Assembly (NCBI GenBank): GCA_000953695.1 | Contig: LN554847.1 | Span: 623,801-687,800, forward strand | Origin: Aliivibrio wodanis | GTDB lineage: Bacteria; Pseudomonadota; Gammaproteobacteria; Enterobacterales; Vibrionaceae | DNA: 64,000 bases | Direction: 5' to 3' | Shown here: one piece after another, positions 63,370 to 64,000 of the stretch | Numbering within the stretch: the stretch's first letter is position 1 | Layout of the letters: every line of letters starts with the position of its first letter | Translations under genes and position numbers: made by a program | The notes under the pieces: model-generated | Database searches by the model: none | Seen by the model: only the letters and a program-made list of their open reading frames with translations | What the model was told of the DNA's origin: nothing

Positions 63370-64000
63370 ATGCGTTATTATTTCTCATTAGTGCTGTGCT
63401 TGTCTTTCTCTTTTATTTCGACAGTGTCTTTTTCACAGTCTATAAATGTAGAAAAACCAATTAATATTTTAGTTTTACATTCATATAGTCCATCTTATCA
63501 ATGGACTATGAATATAGAAGAAGGTATTAAAGATGCAATCAAAAATACAGATCAACGTATTCGGCTTTCTGTCGAGTTCATGGACTCTAAACGAGTCGAT
63601 AGTGAAATTTACAAACAAAACTTCATAAAGCTCCTTTCTTATAAATACCCAGCAGATTATTTTGATGCAATTATTGTTTCTGATGATAATGGCATTAACT
63701 TCTTAATCGATAATGCCGATAACTTATACCCTAATATCCCGATTGTAGCTGTAGGTATCAATAATTTATCAATTGATCTGAAAACACTAGAAGAGCGTAC
63801 ATTGGTTTATTATGAGCGTGATCATATCGCCACTAATCTAGCCTTGGCTCAATCGCTGTTCCCTAATGTGGATACAGTATATTTATTGAGTGATAATAGC
63901 TTAACATCGCAACTTATCCGTCGCCATTTTTTAAAAGAAGCTAAACGCTTTCCTGATTTGAAGGTTACGATTATCTCGAATCAGTCTTTAAGTGAGGCTG
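63370..64000 (+). CDS. Periplasmic-binding sensor protein, N-terminal part (runs off window)
   Basis: The frame stays open to the right edge, 210 residues. A signal or anchor segment (YYFSLVLCLSFSFISTVSFS) is followed by an ABC substrate-binding-like domain: INILVLHSYSPSYQWTMNIEEGIKDAI, FDAIIVSDDNGINFL, NIPIVAVGINN and DTVYLLSDNSLTSQLI. Such domains often sit at the N-terminus of membrane histidine kinases or GGDEF/EAL proteins, which sense a periplasmic ligand. The output part is outside the window, so the signalling type is not known. Confidence 0.75.
   Translation, partial: MRYYFSLVLCLSFSFISTVSFSQSINVEKPINILVLHSYSPSYQWTMNIEEGIKDAIKNTDQRIRLSVEFMDSKRVDSEIYKQNFIKLLSYKYPADYFDAIIVSDDNGINFLIDNADNLYPNIPIVAVGINNLSIDLKTLEERTLVYYERDHIATNLALAQSLFPNVDTVYLLSDNSLTSQLIRRHFLKEAKRFPDLKVTIISNQSLSEA

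Overview
The window looks like chromosomal DNA from a Vibrionaceae bacterium, most likely of the Aliivibrio (Vibrio fischeri) clade. The reasons are AT-rich sequence, Vibrio-type integron attC sites, and a gene content and order (PilZ protein-mfd-csiV divergent from lolCDE, ravA-viaA, DUF2960/DUF3069/DUF3010 genes) that I associate with vibrios. The species assignment is inference. No rRNA, tRNA, integrase or CRISPR array was seen.

Layout. Positions 1-2895 are the end of a chromosomal integron cassette array: five attC sites of about 120 bp separate single-gene cassettes (DUF6933, a small wHTH-like protein, GNAT, ASCH), ending in a truncated SIR2-like gene. An intact IS30-family element (2896-3947) follows. 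On its other side is a methyl-accepting chemotaxis gene cut off exactly at the IS edge. The IS therefore marks a deletion or recombination junction between the integron and the core chromosome. Positions 4821-12293 hold DUF2164, a MATE exporter and the histidine utilisation operon hutI-hutG-hutU-hutH with a TGTA-N2-TACA operator. Positions 12527-15225 are an AT-rich block of four unplaced genes (a methyltransferase, a Sel1-like protein and two membrane proteins).

Positions 15318-24889 are envelope and repair housekeeping: FKBP, DsbA-like lipoprotein, csiV, mfd and a PilZ-like gene, divergent from lolCDE. lolC carries a one-base frameshift in an A6 run. Then come the oxidative pentose phosphate genes zwf-pgl-gnd (25165-28857), a DedA protein, gltS, an orphan rodA, and two tandem long RluA-type pseudouridine synthases. 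An RRM protein, a siderophore-iron reductase, and the divergent peptidoglycan-recycling pair anmK/nagZ follow, then an RND efflux pair. The trehalose regulon treR-treB-treC (44129-48426) has two TreR operators and a CRP site.

The last part holds pykA, queE, mlc (also frameshifted by one base), ltaE, a GT2/GT39/GtrA glycan-modification set, the ravA-viaA pair, several small Vibrionaceae genes, an OmpA-like lipoprotein, creA, a 37-residue lipoprotein, DUF3010, an unknown protein, and the start of a periplasmic-binding sensor that runs off the window.

Common themes are sugar and amino-acid metabolism (hut, tre, pentose phosphate, pykA, mlc) and envelope upkeep (Lol, CsiV, RodA, AnmK/NagZ, glycosyltransferases). 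The two single-base frameshifts in conserved genes could be real mutations or consensus errors and should be settled first. No clearly new multi-gene system stands out. The best leads are the truncated SIR2-like cassette at the IS junction, the covarying attC family, the 12.5-15.2 kb unknown block, and a family of ATACCAA intergenic hairpins.
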